Source: JADGNF01 sp964582085 (GTDB lineage: Archaea > Thermoproteota > Bathyarchaeia > Bathyarchaeales > Bathycorpusculaceae). Taken from it: a stretch of DNA of 64,000 nucleotides. Below the pieces are notes generated by a model that was not told the DNA's origin, did not search any database, and worked only from the letters and a program-made list of their open reading frames with translations. The stretch spans positions 94,563 to 158,562 of the forward strand of contig CAZOPV010000017.1 in the NCBI GenBank assembly GCA_964582085.1, written 5' to 3'. Below, piece after piece: positions 7,896-16,992 of this stretch (positions are counted from its first letter, which is position 1; the number at the start of each line of letters is the position of its first letter). The position numbers and the translations under genes are program-made.

Positions 7896-10766
7896 TTACA
7901 TAAAGCGTTTGTGTAATGCTTTGCGTTCGGCTTCAAGAATTAGCTCGTAGAATTTGTTTGAATCTTCGGTTTTGAGTGCACCAGCGATGTCGGCTATGTT
8001 GACTCTGTGCGCGCTTAGCGCTATAGCTGCCTTTTTGCCGTGTTTCGCTATTAGCTGAGCGGATTGGAATGCAAGTGCTTGCAGTCTCTCTTCACTTTTT
8101 GTCAGTTTTTGACCTTTCTTTTCGATAAGTGGCTGTGCATACTCTTCGGCTACTTTCAAAAGCCCCAGTTCTGGAGAGCCACATCGTGGACATACTGGTT
8201 TATCAGGCAGGTCTTTTACACGGAGCGACTCTAGATAACTCCAGCAACAGGTACAGATGAAACTGTTTGTCTCGTTGAGTAACCTCGCTTTAGCTGTCTC
8301 TAGCAACACAGTATGCATACGTTCAGGGGGAATTAAGTCTGTTTTCATGCCTACATGCTCTATGCCGACGCGTGCTATAGGGGTGGCGTTACCTTTATTG
8401 TCTACAACTTGCAGTTGCATATCGCCTTTACGCATCTTTTTTAGAACCATCAACAAACCCTCAGCGTCAAGGTCTTTTGTGAAAACTTCTTTGACGCTTT
8501 CATCGTAAATTGGTGTGTTCTCGAAACTTGTGATAAGTTTTTGGAGGCTAACGTTGCTGAAGTCTGCCCATTTTTTTAGGGCGCCAAATCGGCGGGCAAC
8601 GTGAATCACACGGCGTTTGAAAAGCCCAGTTTTCACAGTTGACCGTGTTAATGCGGCTATGATATTTTGCTGGGGTGTGTTCTGCAGTTCTTCTAGTGTT
8701 TGTTTTAGATTTTCAGCATTAGTGTGTCCCAATGTTTGCACAAAAATGCGGTAGGGGTCGTGTTGTACAACAATACTAAAGCCCAGTTTGTCAGAGAGCG
8801 CTTGACCGATAAGTTGGGCTAGGGCACGGTTTGTGAGGGAGCCGAAGTTGGCGTGGATTATAACAAAGTCCTCCCAGTCTTCGATTACAAGGCGATTAGG
8901 GGTGGGCACTGGGATTTTCTGATTTACCTGCTCTATGGTCTCGGAGATGGCACGCTGTATTGTTTCTGCGTCAGCTGGATACTCTTCGCTGAGCAGAACG
9001 CTAATTTGTTTTGGGGTAAGTCCACGGTGAGATTTTTCTTCTACGAAGCTACGGATTTGGGCGACTTCCTGTGCCACTTCATAGGGTACGGGAATTTCTT
9101 CGCCTATCCAGCTGGGGATTGCTCCTGATGGGTCGTCTACGGGTTTTACGTAGACTTTGTCTTCGGTGGTGTGGATTATTTGCCAGGGGCTACCTCGGAT
9201 TATGAATTTTGTGCCTGCCTTACCATATTCTGCCATGAAAGCCTCATCGAGGACGCCTATGGAGGCATCGCTGGTTTCGTCTATAACGAGGAATTGTTTT
9301 TCTTCCGGAATCATGGACAGGTTGTCAAAGTAGTACTCGAAGAGGGCTTTGGTTTGAGAAGGCTTGAGGACTATTTTGTCTTCGAAGCTTGCCCAAGCAA
9401 GGCGGGGATTGCGGCTGTGCATATATTTGATGGTTTTTTCTATATCCTCAAGGGTAAGGCTTTCATAGGGATAAGCTTTCTTGGCGATATCCAAGATTTG
9501 GTTAAAGCTTAGTCTTTTAGTTTTGAGGAGGAGGCCTGCAATTTGGTGGGTGAGGGCGTCATAGGGTTTGGGCGGCACGTCAACAGGTTCCATTTGTTCT
9601 TTGAGGGCCCGTCGGGCTATGACAAGGGCTTCGAGGGTGTCGTCACTGTCCACACCTATGAGTATGCCCTGTGCAACGTGACCATAAGTATGTCCGGCTC
9701 TGCCAACCCGCTGGATGAGCCGTGTCACTTGTCGTGGACTCATGTATTGTATGACAAGGTCTATTCGCCCTACGTCTATGCCTAGTTCAAGGCTGCTTGT
9801 GGCGATTAAGCCTTTGAGTTCACCGCTTTTGAGCCCTGTTTCAGCTGCGATACGGCTGGTTTTGGTTAAGCTACCGTGATGAATGCTTATGGGAAAATCT
9901 ATGTCCCAGAGTTTGAGTCGACTGGCAAGCACTTCAGAGATGGAGCGCGTATTGGTAAAGAGCAGGACAGATTTGTGTTTACTCATAAGATCGCGGATGA
10001 CACGAAGTCTGGCTACAACTTCTGGGTGGGTGAAGAGTTCTGCTGCAAGTTGAACATCTCCCTCTGATGGTTTTGGGTAGAGCACTTGCAGCCTGACCAT
10101 CTTGGCAACAGGAACACGAATAATCTCAACGGGACGCTGATCACCAACAAGAAATTGGGCAACTTTATCCGGGCTACCTATAGTTGCTGATAAGCCAATC
10201 ATCTGGAAATCGGTACCTATGAGATAACGTATGCGTTCCAACGCCAGAGCAAGTTGACTACCGCGTTTTGTATCTGAAAGCTCATGGACTTCATCTATTA
10301 TGACCCAGCGTAAACTTTGCACATGTTGCCTCAGTATCCAGCCTGAAAGTATAGCTTGCAGCGTTTCAGGGGTCGTTATGAGTATGTCTGGTGGACTTCT
10401 GGATTGCCGTTGGCGCTCTTTGGTGTCGGTGTCGCCGTGGCGTACAGCAAGTTTGATGTCTAGGTTGTTGCACCACCATTCGAGACGTTCCAGCATGTCG
10501 CGGTTAAGAGCACGCAGTGGCGTTATGTATAGAACTTTTATGCCTGGTGTTTTTGGTGCTTGCAAGAGCATACTGAGAACCGGAAGAAATGAGGCTTCGG
10601 TTTTTCCAGTTGCCGTCGGCGAAATGAGAAGAAGGTTTTTTCCTTCGAGGATTTTTGGTATGGTTTTCTGCTGGGGTTCAGTAGGTTTTGTGAAGCCCTT
10701 TTGTTCAATGAGTCGACGAACGGGCTTTACAAGTAGTTCAAAAGCGTTTTGAGAAATTTCCTGCAA
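7896..10766 (-). CDS. lhr: Lhr-type ATP-dependent helicase
   Basis: A 956-aa superfamily 2 DNA/RNA helicase. Walker A is PTATGKTE (residues 50-57), motif II is DEVH, motif III is SATIG and motif VI is QRVGRAGH. The Lhr-core region with winged helix and Lhr-specific domain follows. Near the C-terminus a four-cysteine zinc site (CTCC ... CPRCG, roughly residues 843-870) is present, a feature of one archaeal Lhr subgroup. Lhr proteins act in DNA repair or RNA processing. It is followed on the same strand by alaS upstream at 170 bases, with no clear operon link. Confidence 0.92.
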   Translation of the reverse strand: MQEISQNAFELLVKPVRRLIEQKGFTKPTEPQQKTIPKILEGKNLLLISPTATGKTEASFLPVLSMLLQAPKTPGIKVLYITPLRALNRDMLERLEWWCNNLDIKLAVRHGDTDTKERQRQSRSPPDILITTPETLQAILSGWILRQHVQSLRWVIIDEVHELSDTKRGSQLALALERIRYLIGTDFQMIGLSATIGSPDKVAQFLVGDQRPVEIIRVPVAKMVRLQVLYPKPSEGDVQLAAELFTHPEVVARLRVIRDLMSKHKSVLLFTNTRSISEVLASRLKLWDIDFPISIHHGSLTKTSRIAAETGLKSGELKGLIATSSLELGIDVGRIDLVIQYMSPRQVTRLIQRVGRAGHTYGHVAQGILIGVDSDDTLEALVIARRALKEQMEPVDVPPKPYDALTHQIAGLLLKTKRLSFNQILDIAKKAYPYESLTLEDIEKTIKYMHSRNPRLAWASFEDKIVLKPSQTKALFEYYFDNLSMIPEEKQFLVIDETSDASIGVLDEAFMAEYGKAGTKFIIRGSPWQIIHTTEDKVYVKPVDDPSGAIPSWIGEEIPVPYEVAQEVAQIRSFVEEKSHRGLTPKQISVLLSEEYPADAETIQRAISETIEQVNQKIPVPTPNRLVIEDWEDFVIIHANFGSLTNRALAQLIGQALSDKLGFSIVVQHDPYRIFVQTLGHTNAENLKQTLEELQNTPQQNIIAALTRSTVKTGLFKRRVIHVARRFGALKKWADFSNVSLQKLITSFENTPIYDESVKEVFTKDLDAEGLLMVLKKMRKGDMQLQVVDNKGNATPIARVGIEHVGMKTDLIPPERMHTVLLETAKARLLNETNSFICTCCWSYLESLRVKDLPDKPVCPRCGSPELGLLKVAEEYAQPLIEKKGQKLTKSEERLQALAFQSAQLIAKHGKKAAIALSAHRVNIADIAGALKTEDSNKFYELILEAERKALHKRFM

Positions 10767-10936
10767 CGGTGAAGCCTCAGTTGGATGCTTTGATTAAGTT
10801 GGGGAGCAAGGTAAAAGGGTTTTGGGGATTTTTTGGCTGTGTTGAGTGTTGCAACTTGTGAAAAAGGCGGGTAACTATGGGTCTTCCATTATCAACGCAC
10901 AGGTTTCATGTCAGAAATACATTTTGGGTGGTTGTT

Positions 10937-13744
10937 TCATTTGTTCAATTGCTTTTTGATTGTTTCCTCGGCGGCTTTTACCGCTTCCTGTAGTCTTTCA
11001 GGTTTAGTTCCTCCACCCTGCGCAAAGTTTGGTCGTCCTCCGCCGCCTCCGCCAAAAACTGGAGTTGCGACCTTTACAATATCGTTGGCGTTAATGCCTT
11101 TAGCTACGGCGGCGTTTCCAGCCATAATCATTATTCTTGCCGTTTTTCCATCTGCACCATAAAATAGCGTAACCGTTGCTTCACTCCGTTTTATGATTTC
11201 GTTAGCAGTCTGCACCATACGGTTTAAATCTATGACTTCGCCAAAGTTCCGTTTGATTAACTTTACACCTGCAATATCTTCTTGCATATCTGCTGCCCCC
11301 GTTCCAGCGCTACCTGCACTTTCCTTAGCAGCCAACTCCTTGAGCAGTTTACGTTTCTCTACGTTAGCTTCCCGCAACTCCTTAACGACGCGCTCCGCAG
11401 TTTTGTCCAGTTTCTCTAGAGGTGCATTCAAAACTTCGGCGATTTTCCATAGCAACCGTTCCTGCGCTTGCACCGCTTTGACGGCTTGCATTCCAACTGA
11501 GTAAACCAGTCGTTCTACACCGTCTTGAACACGCTCGGTGCTACGAATTTTAATGTAACCGATTTCTCCCGTGTTTTTTAGGTGGGTGCCGGCACAGGCT
11601 TCCACATCCCAATTACCCGTTTTTACCACACGGATGTCTTTGCCTGGCACAGCGCCACCTTGGTACAGTCTGAAGCCATAACGGGTCTCAGCTTCATTCC
11701 TTGGTAACCACGCTGTTTCAACAGGCATATTCGCCAAAATAGCCTCGTTGGCTAAAGTTTCAATTCTGTGAACTTCTTCAGGTGTTAGCCGTCTATAATG
11801 GGAAATGTCAATACGAGTAGTTTCCGTGCCTTTCTGTGTGCCCGCCTGCCACACATGTTCGCCTAAAACTCGTCTTGCTGCTCCGTTAATTAGGTGAGTG
11901 CCTGTGTGAGCCTTCATTAGCGCATAACGTTTCTCCCAGTCCAAAATGCCCTGAACAACAGAATCAACTTTAGGTGGATTAACTGTTTTGATTTTGTGCA
12001 AAATGACTTTGCCGATTTTCTGCACGTCTACGACCTCAGCTTGAACACCTCCGTCGTAGGCGAAGTATCCATGGTCTGCAGGTTGCCCGCCACCTTCGGG
12101 GTAAAAGCAAGTGCGGTTGAGCACAATGAATTCGTTGTTTATGATTTTCAGAACTTTTGCTTCGAACTCTCGCATGTAAGTATCTGTGTAGTACAGTTGT
12201 TCGGTTGGGGGTAGTCCTTCAACGGCAAGCTCTAGTGAAAGCTCCACTTGGGTTTCTTTGTCTTCTGTGGGTTTGTTTGCTTGCATATGCCTCTCTGCAA
12301 CTAATGAAAAAAAGTTCTCTGGTATGTCCACTTTTATGCCTTCGTTTTCTGCGAATTCTTTGACGATTTCAGGGGGTAAACCGTGTGAGTCATACAACTC
12401 TGACAGAGTGGCATCTGAAATTTTACAGGTCTTTTTACTTTTGAGGTCATCTGCTATTCGTTTGACTATGCCTTCTCCGCGCTTTAAGGTGTCTTCGAAC
12501 TTCTCTTGTTCAACTTTGAGCATTTCTACAATTTCTTCTCGCATAGCTTTAATCTGTGGGAAATCTGCGCCCCAATATTCTGCCTGAAGCTCCACGATAT
12601 CGTACAATCTATCAATTGGAATGTTTAAGTGACGTAGCAGGCGGTAAACCCTGCGAAATAACATGCGTGCCAGATATCCCTCTTGAATGTTTGATGGCAC
12701 TACTCCTTCGGAAAGCATGAAACTCAAGGTCTTGGTGTGGTCAGCTATCGCCCACCCATTCTCGATGGGTATAAGAATTTTGTCCATCGTTTCTAAGTCG
12801 ATGCCTGAAAGTTCCGAAACTCGTCGTCTTGTGACCCATCTGTTTGCCATTTTATCTACGCTGACTAAACCTGAAAACTTGGCGATGCGAAACAGAAATT
12901 CATCATCCACCTTGAGGATACTTGCCATATCGAAAATTTTGTCTAACAAATCTCCGTATATGGCCTGGAAACAGCTTGGTACACCCTGACTGATCCACGC
13001 GAACCTGTCTATGCCGTAACCTGTGTCCACAGTACGTATTGGCAACTCTACAAATTCATCGCCGGCAACTTTGTATTGCATAAACACTAATGTGCCCACC
13101 TCTAAGCCCCGCACGATGCATTCAACGTCAGGTCCAGCGTTACCGCCGCCAACCCAAACTCCCTCTTTGTAGATAACTTCTTCAGATTTTATTCCCAAAA
13201 CCTTCGTAGCAAACTCGTGATGATAACGCACCGTCTCATCTTTCCAGTAAACTTCTTTGTCAGGGTAATTGAAAGCATGCGCGCCGCCCATTTCAAAAAT
13301 TGTTAAATGCCTACCGAAAGTTGGTCCGGTGTTCGAGATATCGGTTAGTCTTATGGATGGTTGAGAGATAACCAGCGGGTTTGCAGGCGGTGGTGCGATG
13401 CCTTCGGTTACATAGGGTTGGAAGTCAATTATGCTGGCATGGGTGAGGTAAATGTCGCTGCGCCAACGTGCTACTACAGGGTAAGGTTTAATTCTTGTGT
13501 GACCTTGTTGCTCAAAAAAAGACAAAAACGCTTCACGCATCTCAGGTAAAGTAAACCGCTTTTTCGTAGGCGGATTCTTCAGAAAAGTGTAACAGCCACA
13601 CTCGTCACTGCTGGATTCGCCACAGTACTCCTGGTGGGCATCTTGCGTCCAAAAGTATTCGCCACACTTTGGGCAATGTTTCCGAATAAATCCTTCCTGT
13701 TTAAAGAAAGGCAAGGCATATGTCTCAGCTGGAAATTCCTTCAA
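10937..13744 (-). CDS. alaS: Alanyl-tRNA synthetase
   Basis: A 935-aa archaeal AlaRS that charges tRNA-Ala. The N-terminal zinc module (CPKCGEYF ... CGESSSDECGCY) precedes the catalytic core, as in archaeal enzymes. The editing domain carries HTGTHL and the partner metal site CAGTHLKN. The C-terminal C-Ala/DHHA1 region has a Gly-rich loop of six glycines followed by RPNFAQGGG. Length is normal for Archaea. It leads a minus-strand group of translation genes (tiaS, TOPRIM, tyrS lie upstream). Confidence 0.96.
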   Translation of the reverse strand: MKEFPAETYALPFFKQEGFIRKHCPKCGEYFWTQDAHQEYCGESSSDECGCYTFLKNPPTKKRFTLPEMREAFLSFFEQQGHTRIKPYPVVARWRSDIYLTHASIIDFQPYVTEGIAPPPANPLVISQPSIRLTDISNTGPTFGRHLTIFEMGGAHAFNYPDKEVYWKDETVRYHHEFATKVLGIKSEEVIYKEGVWVGGGNAGPDVECIVRGLEVGTLVFMQYKVAGDEFVELPIRTVDTGYGIDRFAWISQGVPSCFQAIYGDLLDKIFDMASILKVDDEFLFRIAKFSGLVSVDKMANRWVTRRRVSELSGIDLETMDKILIPIENGWAIADHTKTLSFMLSEGVVPSNIQEGYLARMLFRRVYRLLRHLNIPIDRLYDIVELQAEYWGADFPQIKAMREEIVEMLKVEQEKFEDTLKRGEGIVKRIADDLKSKKTCKISDATLSELYDSHGLPPEIVKEFAENEGIKVDIPENFFSLVAERHMQANKPTEDKETQVELSLELAVEGLPPTEQLYYTDTYMREFEAKVLKIINNEFIVLNRTCFYPEGGGQPADHGYFAYDGGVQAEVVDVQKIGKVILHKIKTVNPPKVDSVVQGILDWEKRYALMKAHTGTHLINGAARRVLGEHVWQAGTQKGTETTRIDISHYRRLTPEEVHRIETLANEAILANMPVETAWLPRNEAETRYGFRLYQGGAVPGKDIRVVKTGNWDVEACAGTHLKNTGEIGYIKIRSTERVQDGVERLVYSVGMQAVKAVQAQERLLWKIAEVLNAPLEKLDKTAERVVKELREANVEKRKLLKELAAKESAGSAGTGAADMQEDIAGVKLIKRNFGEVIDLNRMVQTANEIIKRSEATVTLFYGADGKTARIMIMAGNAAVAKGINANDIVKVATPVFGGGGGGRPNFAQGGGTKPERLQEAVKAAEETIKKQLNK

Positions 13745-13833
13745 CTTGAAAGCCTCATGGTAACGGATTAGTTCTTTGCTGTTTGAGTTACAGACTCCAC
13801 AAATTTAAATCATTTCGCCAACCAAATCAAAGT

Positions 13834-15189
13834 TTAAGAATGCCACTGGGCAAACATGTCCGCCATGGCTTCACCGTGTTTTTCCAAACCATAACGCCTT
13901 AGGGGCTTAGTTAGATGTCGTTGTGAGCATGGTGAAGTTGCATAAAGCCCCAAATTTAATCCGCGAGCTACAGCAACTTCAGTTTTAGCAACATCGTTAT
14001 ATCTGGAGCCGCATTTTTCACATCTGAAACCTTGCCTCTGCCCCATGGATTTTAATCGTTTGCCACATTTTGGGCATGCTGGATTCTGTTTTACAAACTG
14101 TGGAGCTAATTGTAAAACGTGAATTTTCTCAAGATTCACCGTTAAAGGTTTACCTGAAACTTTACGTACGGCGCCATAAACTTCAACAACGTCGCCCAAG
14201 GTAAGTTGACGTGCTACTTTACGCAAATCACCCGTTGGTTCATAAGCTGCACAGTCTACTTCGTCTGAGTGGTCTTTTATTGCAAAAACCACGTGTCGTA
14301 AAGGAACAACCATAGGTGGACGAGAAACGACGCCTTTGACGACTATTGACTGATAAGGTTGAATTTCTTTTAATGTTTCAACACGTGTAAGATGAGCGTC
14401 TGTTCCTTGGTTAGTACGGAAAATCATCCAGCGTTCCACAGGCTCCAACGTCTTAACCATACTGAACGCCTTCTTTACTACCTCGGCTGTTTCTCCTCTG
14501 ATCCCGAATAAAATCGGGTCAGGACCTCTGGGGGTAATAATAACGCGTGGTTTTGCATAGTCCACATTGTTAAAAGTGTACGGTTGCAAGGTGCTGTCCA
14601 TTTTGAAAATTGATGCTGTATCTACTTGCCGTTTGGTGCCACGGTTTTCTGCTAGGCGATAGGCAATCAATTCGTAAGTGTAGTCTCCGCCAAAAGTTTC
14701 TCCTATCGCTGCGAGGGCACCGATGATGCCCCGTTGAGTGTTATATCCCAGCGCTTCAGCGTGGAATTTACGGATTAGCTGCAGGGCTTCTTTGAGCGTC
14801 ACGATGTTTCTGATTGCACGCTTTGTAAACGTGGTGATTTCAGCTGGTATGTCATCACTTTTTAGGAAAACAATACCTGGGTCTGTACCGTGCCAATTGA
14901 GATCCGAGTTTTCCTTGATTAACTCAATAATTTTTTCTTTTAGTTGTACCTCGGCGTCTTGAGGGAACTCGATGCGCAAGCATAAGGCACCGTTACCTCG
15001 CGTTTTCCAAGGAACATTAGGATTTAACCTAACTAAACTAGGGTAATCTCGAAAACGCACCTTAAACTTCTCTAACTCTGCCACAAGAAGTGCTGCTACA
15101 TAGGTGGTACAGCCTTTACGTGTGGAGTCAGTGTCGTCAAAGCCTATGTGCATTCTCTGGTAATCCGTAAGTGGCAAAGTATTCCCCAC
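13834..15189 (-). CDS. tiaS: tRNA(Ile2) 2-agmatinylcytidine synthetase TiaS
   Basis: A 451-aa enzyme that attaches agmatine to C34 of tRNA-Ile2 (anticodon CAU) so that it reads AUA; restricted to Archaea. The N-terminal HIGFDDTDSTRKGCTTY is the TiaS kinase-like signature. An OB-fold region (about 280-350, SIVVKGVVSRPP) follows, then a zinc ribbon (CPKCGKRLKSMG ... CEKCG, about residues 383-405) and an Arg/Thr-rich tail. Domain order and length match the family. Confidence 0.95.
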   Translation of the reverse strand: MGNTLPLTDYQRMHIGFDDTDSTRKGCTTYVAALLVAELEKFKVRFRDYPSLVRLNPNVPWKTRGNGALCLRIEFPQDAEVQLKEKIIELIKENSDLNWHGTDPGIVFLKSDDIPAEITTFTKRAIRNIVTLKEALQLIRKFHAEALGYNTQRGIIGALAAIGETFGGDYTYELIAYRLAENRGTKRQVDTASIFKMDSTLQPYTFNNVDYAKPRVIITPRGPDPILFGIRGETAEVVKKAFSMVKTLEPVERWMIFRTNQGTDAHLTRVETLKEIQPYQSIVVKGVVSRPPMVVPLRHVVFAIKDHSDEVDCAAYEPTGDLRKVARQLTLGDVVEVYGAVRKVSGKPLTVNLEKIHVLQLAPQFVKQNPACPKCGKRLKSMGQRQGFRCEKCGSRYNDVAKTEVAVARGLNLGLYATSPCSQRHLTKPLRRYGLEKHGEAMADMFAQWHS

Positions 15190-15264
15190 AGTTTAAATTC
15201 TGCGTTCCGTTGGGTAAAAAGCTTGTTAGGAAAACAGGTTAAAATGCAATGGTGGCTTTTGAGT

Positions 15265-15678
15265 TTACAGAGCGGTTTTTTTCTTTAAAGTGTTGATGTA
15301 CCCAGTTAGGCTTTCGACGCATTGAATTTCGCGTCCAAGTAGAGTTGAGAGACCTTGCCAATATCGCAGGTTAGGTTTAATTTTTGCAAATTCTAGGTTT
15401 TGTTTGAGGTGCGCGGTGCCTTCCTTTCCACGTCTGTCAAAATCTAAAAGGAGAATTACCTCTAAAGCATGAGTTTTCTGAATTTCATACAGAGCTTCGT
15501 TGAAAGATTTGCCGCCTGTTTTCACGGTTAATATTGGTCCGCAGACGCCTATGTTACGTAAGGTTTGGAGATCCTTTTGACCTTCCACAATTATAAGGGT
15601 GCCCTTTGCCGATTCCGTTATGAGGGATTCTAAGATTTGTTGCAGTTTCTCTTCTTTTTCCTTCAACTTAGATGACAA
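15265..15678 (-). CDS. TOPRIM-domain protein (RNase M5/primase-like)
   Basis: A TOPRIM protein of 137 aa from the TTG at 15678. The TOPRIM motifs are the Glu in LIIVEGQKD and the DxD in LLLDFDRRGKEG. An N-terminal basic coiled segment precedes them. A longer frame runs up to 15795 but would overlap the end of tyrS. The TTG start lies 7 bases downstream of the tyrS stop with AAGGTAA as ribosome site, so I prefer it. The family includes small archaeal DnaG-like/RNase M5-like proteins; the exact role is unknown. Likely co-transcribed with tyrS. Confidence 0.78.
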   Translation of the reverse strand: MSSKLKEKEEKLQQILESLITESAKGTLIIVEGQKDLQTLRNIGVCGPILTVKTGGKSFNEALYEIQKTHALEVILLLDFDRRGKEGTAHLKQNLEFAKIKPNLRYWQGLSTLLGREIQCVESLTGYINTLKKKTAL

Positions 15679-15685
15679 AGCACAG

Positions 15686-16774
15686 TTACCTTGTGATTTT
15701 AGCTTTCCGTATGGTTTCCAAGCACTCGGCTGCTTCTTTGTTTGACTCAAAGTATTTTCTGACAGGTTCCAGTATAACAGCAAGTTGGTCGGCAACGCTG
15801 TTTTTAAGGTCTAGGGGGTGCACTTTTCCCGTTGTATACGCTTCGGCGAGTTCGTTGAAGCTTTCAAATTGTACTGCGCCTCCGAATTTGGTTGGGCGGT
15901 CAATTGTGAATATAGGGTTTTCTCGAAAAATAATATACTTGCAAATGTCGAGCACTGGGTTGAAAGCTACGGTTTTCTCTGGACAAAACGCTTTAGACAT
16001 TTTATGTTTAATTTCGGTTGGTGTGTCGTAGATGAAGATACAGGTGTCAGGTTTGCTTTTGCTCATTTTGGCAGATGCAACAGCTTCTTTTTCTTGGCCC
16101 TGTGGAATTGGCCAAATTTTTGGTTTTTCCAGTCCTTGAAGCAAGTGATGATGAACACACACGGGTTTCCAGCAGCCGATTTTTTCGCCGATTTCGCGTG
16201 CGACAACGTTGGCTTTGCGTTGATCCATGCCTAACTGGCAAATTTTTACATCTAAATGGAAAATATCTGCAACCTGCATAGGTGTATAGAGAAAATCGCT
16301 CACGTAGTGGGCTTCTGTTTCTTTTCTTCCCGCAATTTCCAGCGTGCGTGTTGTTCGGGCTATAGTTAGGTTTTTGGCGATTTTCACGGTTTTTGCCCAA
16401 AACTCAAGGTTATCGTAGAGTTCGTCAGAATATATGAACTCAACTTTATCGGCTGGAACCCCCAAAGCGATCCAAGAATGCCGAAATAGGTCAGCAGCCT
16501 TCCTGATTAACTTCAAATCTCCTCCGAGCTTGTTATTTAGCCAAGCATGCCACGTCGATAAGTAAACCTTAAAACGCACACCCGCTTCAACAAAGTCTTT
16601 CATTTTGTAGGCACAGATAACTCCTGTGCCCAAGTGTACAAGTCCAGATGGCTCAAAACCGTTGTAAGCTATGGGGTGCTCTTCTTTTTCTATAAGTTGC
16701 CTGAGATCCTCCGGAGTTAGGATTTCTTCAGTTGGAGGTCTACAGATTAACTCGATTCGTTTTTCAATGTTCAA
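15686..16774 (-). CDS. tyrS: Tyrosyl-tRNA synthetase
   Basis: A 362-aa class Ic synthetase of the archaeal/eukaryotic type. The HIGH-like motif is GLVHLGTG (about residues 44-51). The KMSKS loop is intact (AKMSKSKPD, near residue 237). The short C-terminal domain, lacking the S4 domain of bacterial TyrRS, is archaeal. The TOPRIM gene begins 7 bases after its stop. Confidence 0.94.
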   Translation of the reverse strand: MNIEKRIELICRPPTEEILTPEDLRQLIEKEEHPIAYNGFEPSGLVHLGTGVICAYKMKDFVEAGVRFKVYLSTWHAWLNNKLGGDLKLIRKAADLFRHSWIALGVPADKVEFIYSDELYDNLEFWAKTVKIAKNLTIARTTRTLEIAGRKETEAHYVSDFLYTPMQVADIFHLDVKICQLGMDQRKANVVAREIGEKIGCWKPVCVHHHLLQGLEKPKIWPIPQGQEKEAVASAKMSKSKPDTCIFIYDTPTEIKHKMSKAFCPEKTVAFNPVLDICKYIIFRENPIFTIDRPTKFGGAVQFESFNELAEAYTTGKVHPLDLKNSVADQLAVILEPVRKYFESNKEAAECLETIRKAKITR

Positions 16775-16992
16775 GTATACCAGCCTTATGTAGTTGGATA
16801 GTTAATGTGAAGAGTTGATTTAAAAAGTTAGTCACAGACTGGAAGAGGTTTAGAAATCTAGTTAGGCAGGTAACAAAAAAAGTTTGGTAATAAGTATTTG
16901 GAATTTAAAAATTAAATATAACGCTGTTGTTTATTGTAGTATAGAATATAACCTTTACAAACCAGCAAAAAGGAGATTGAGGGTTTTTATCT

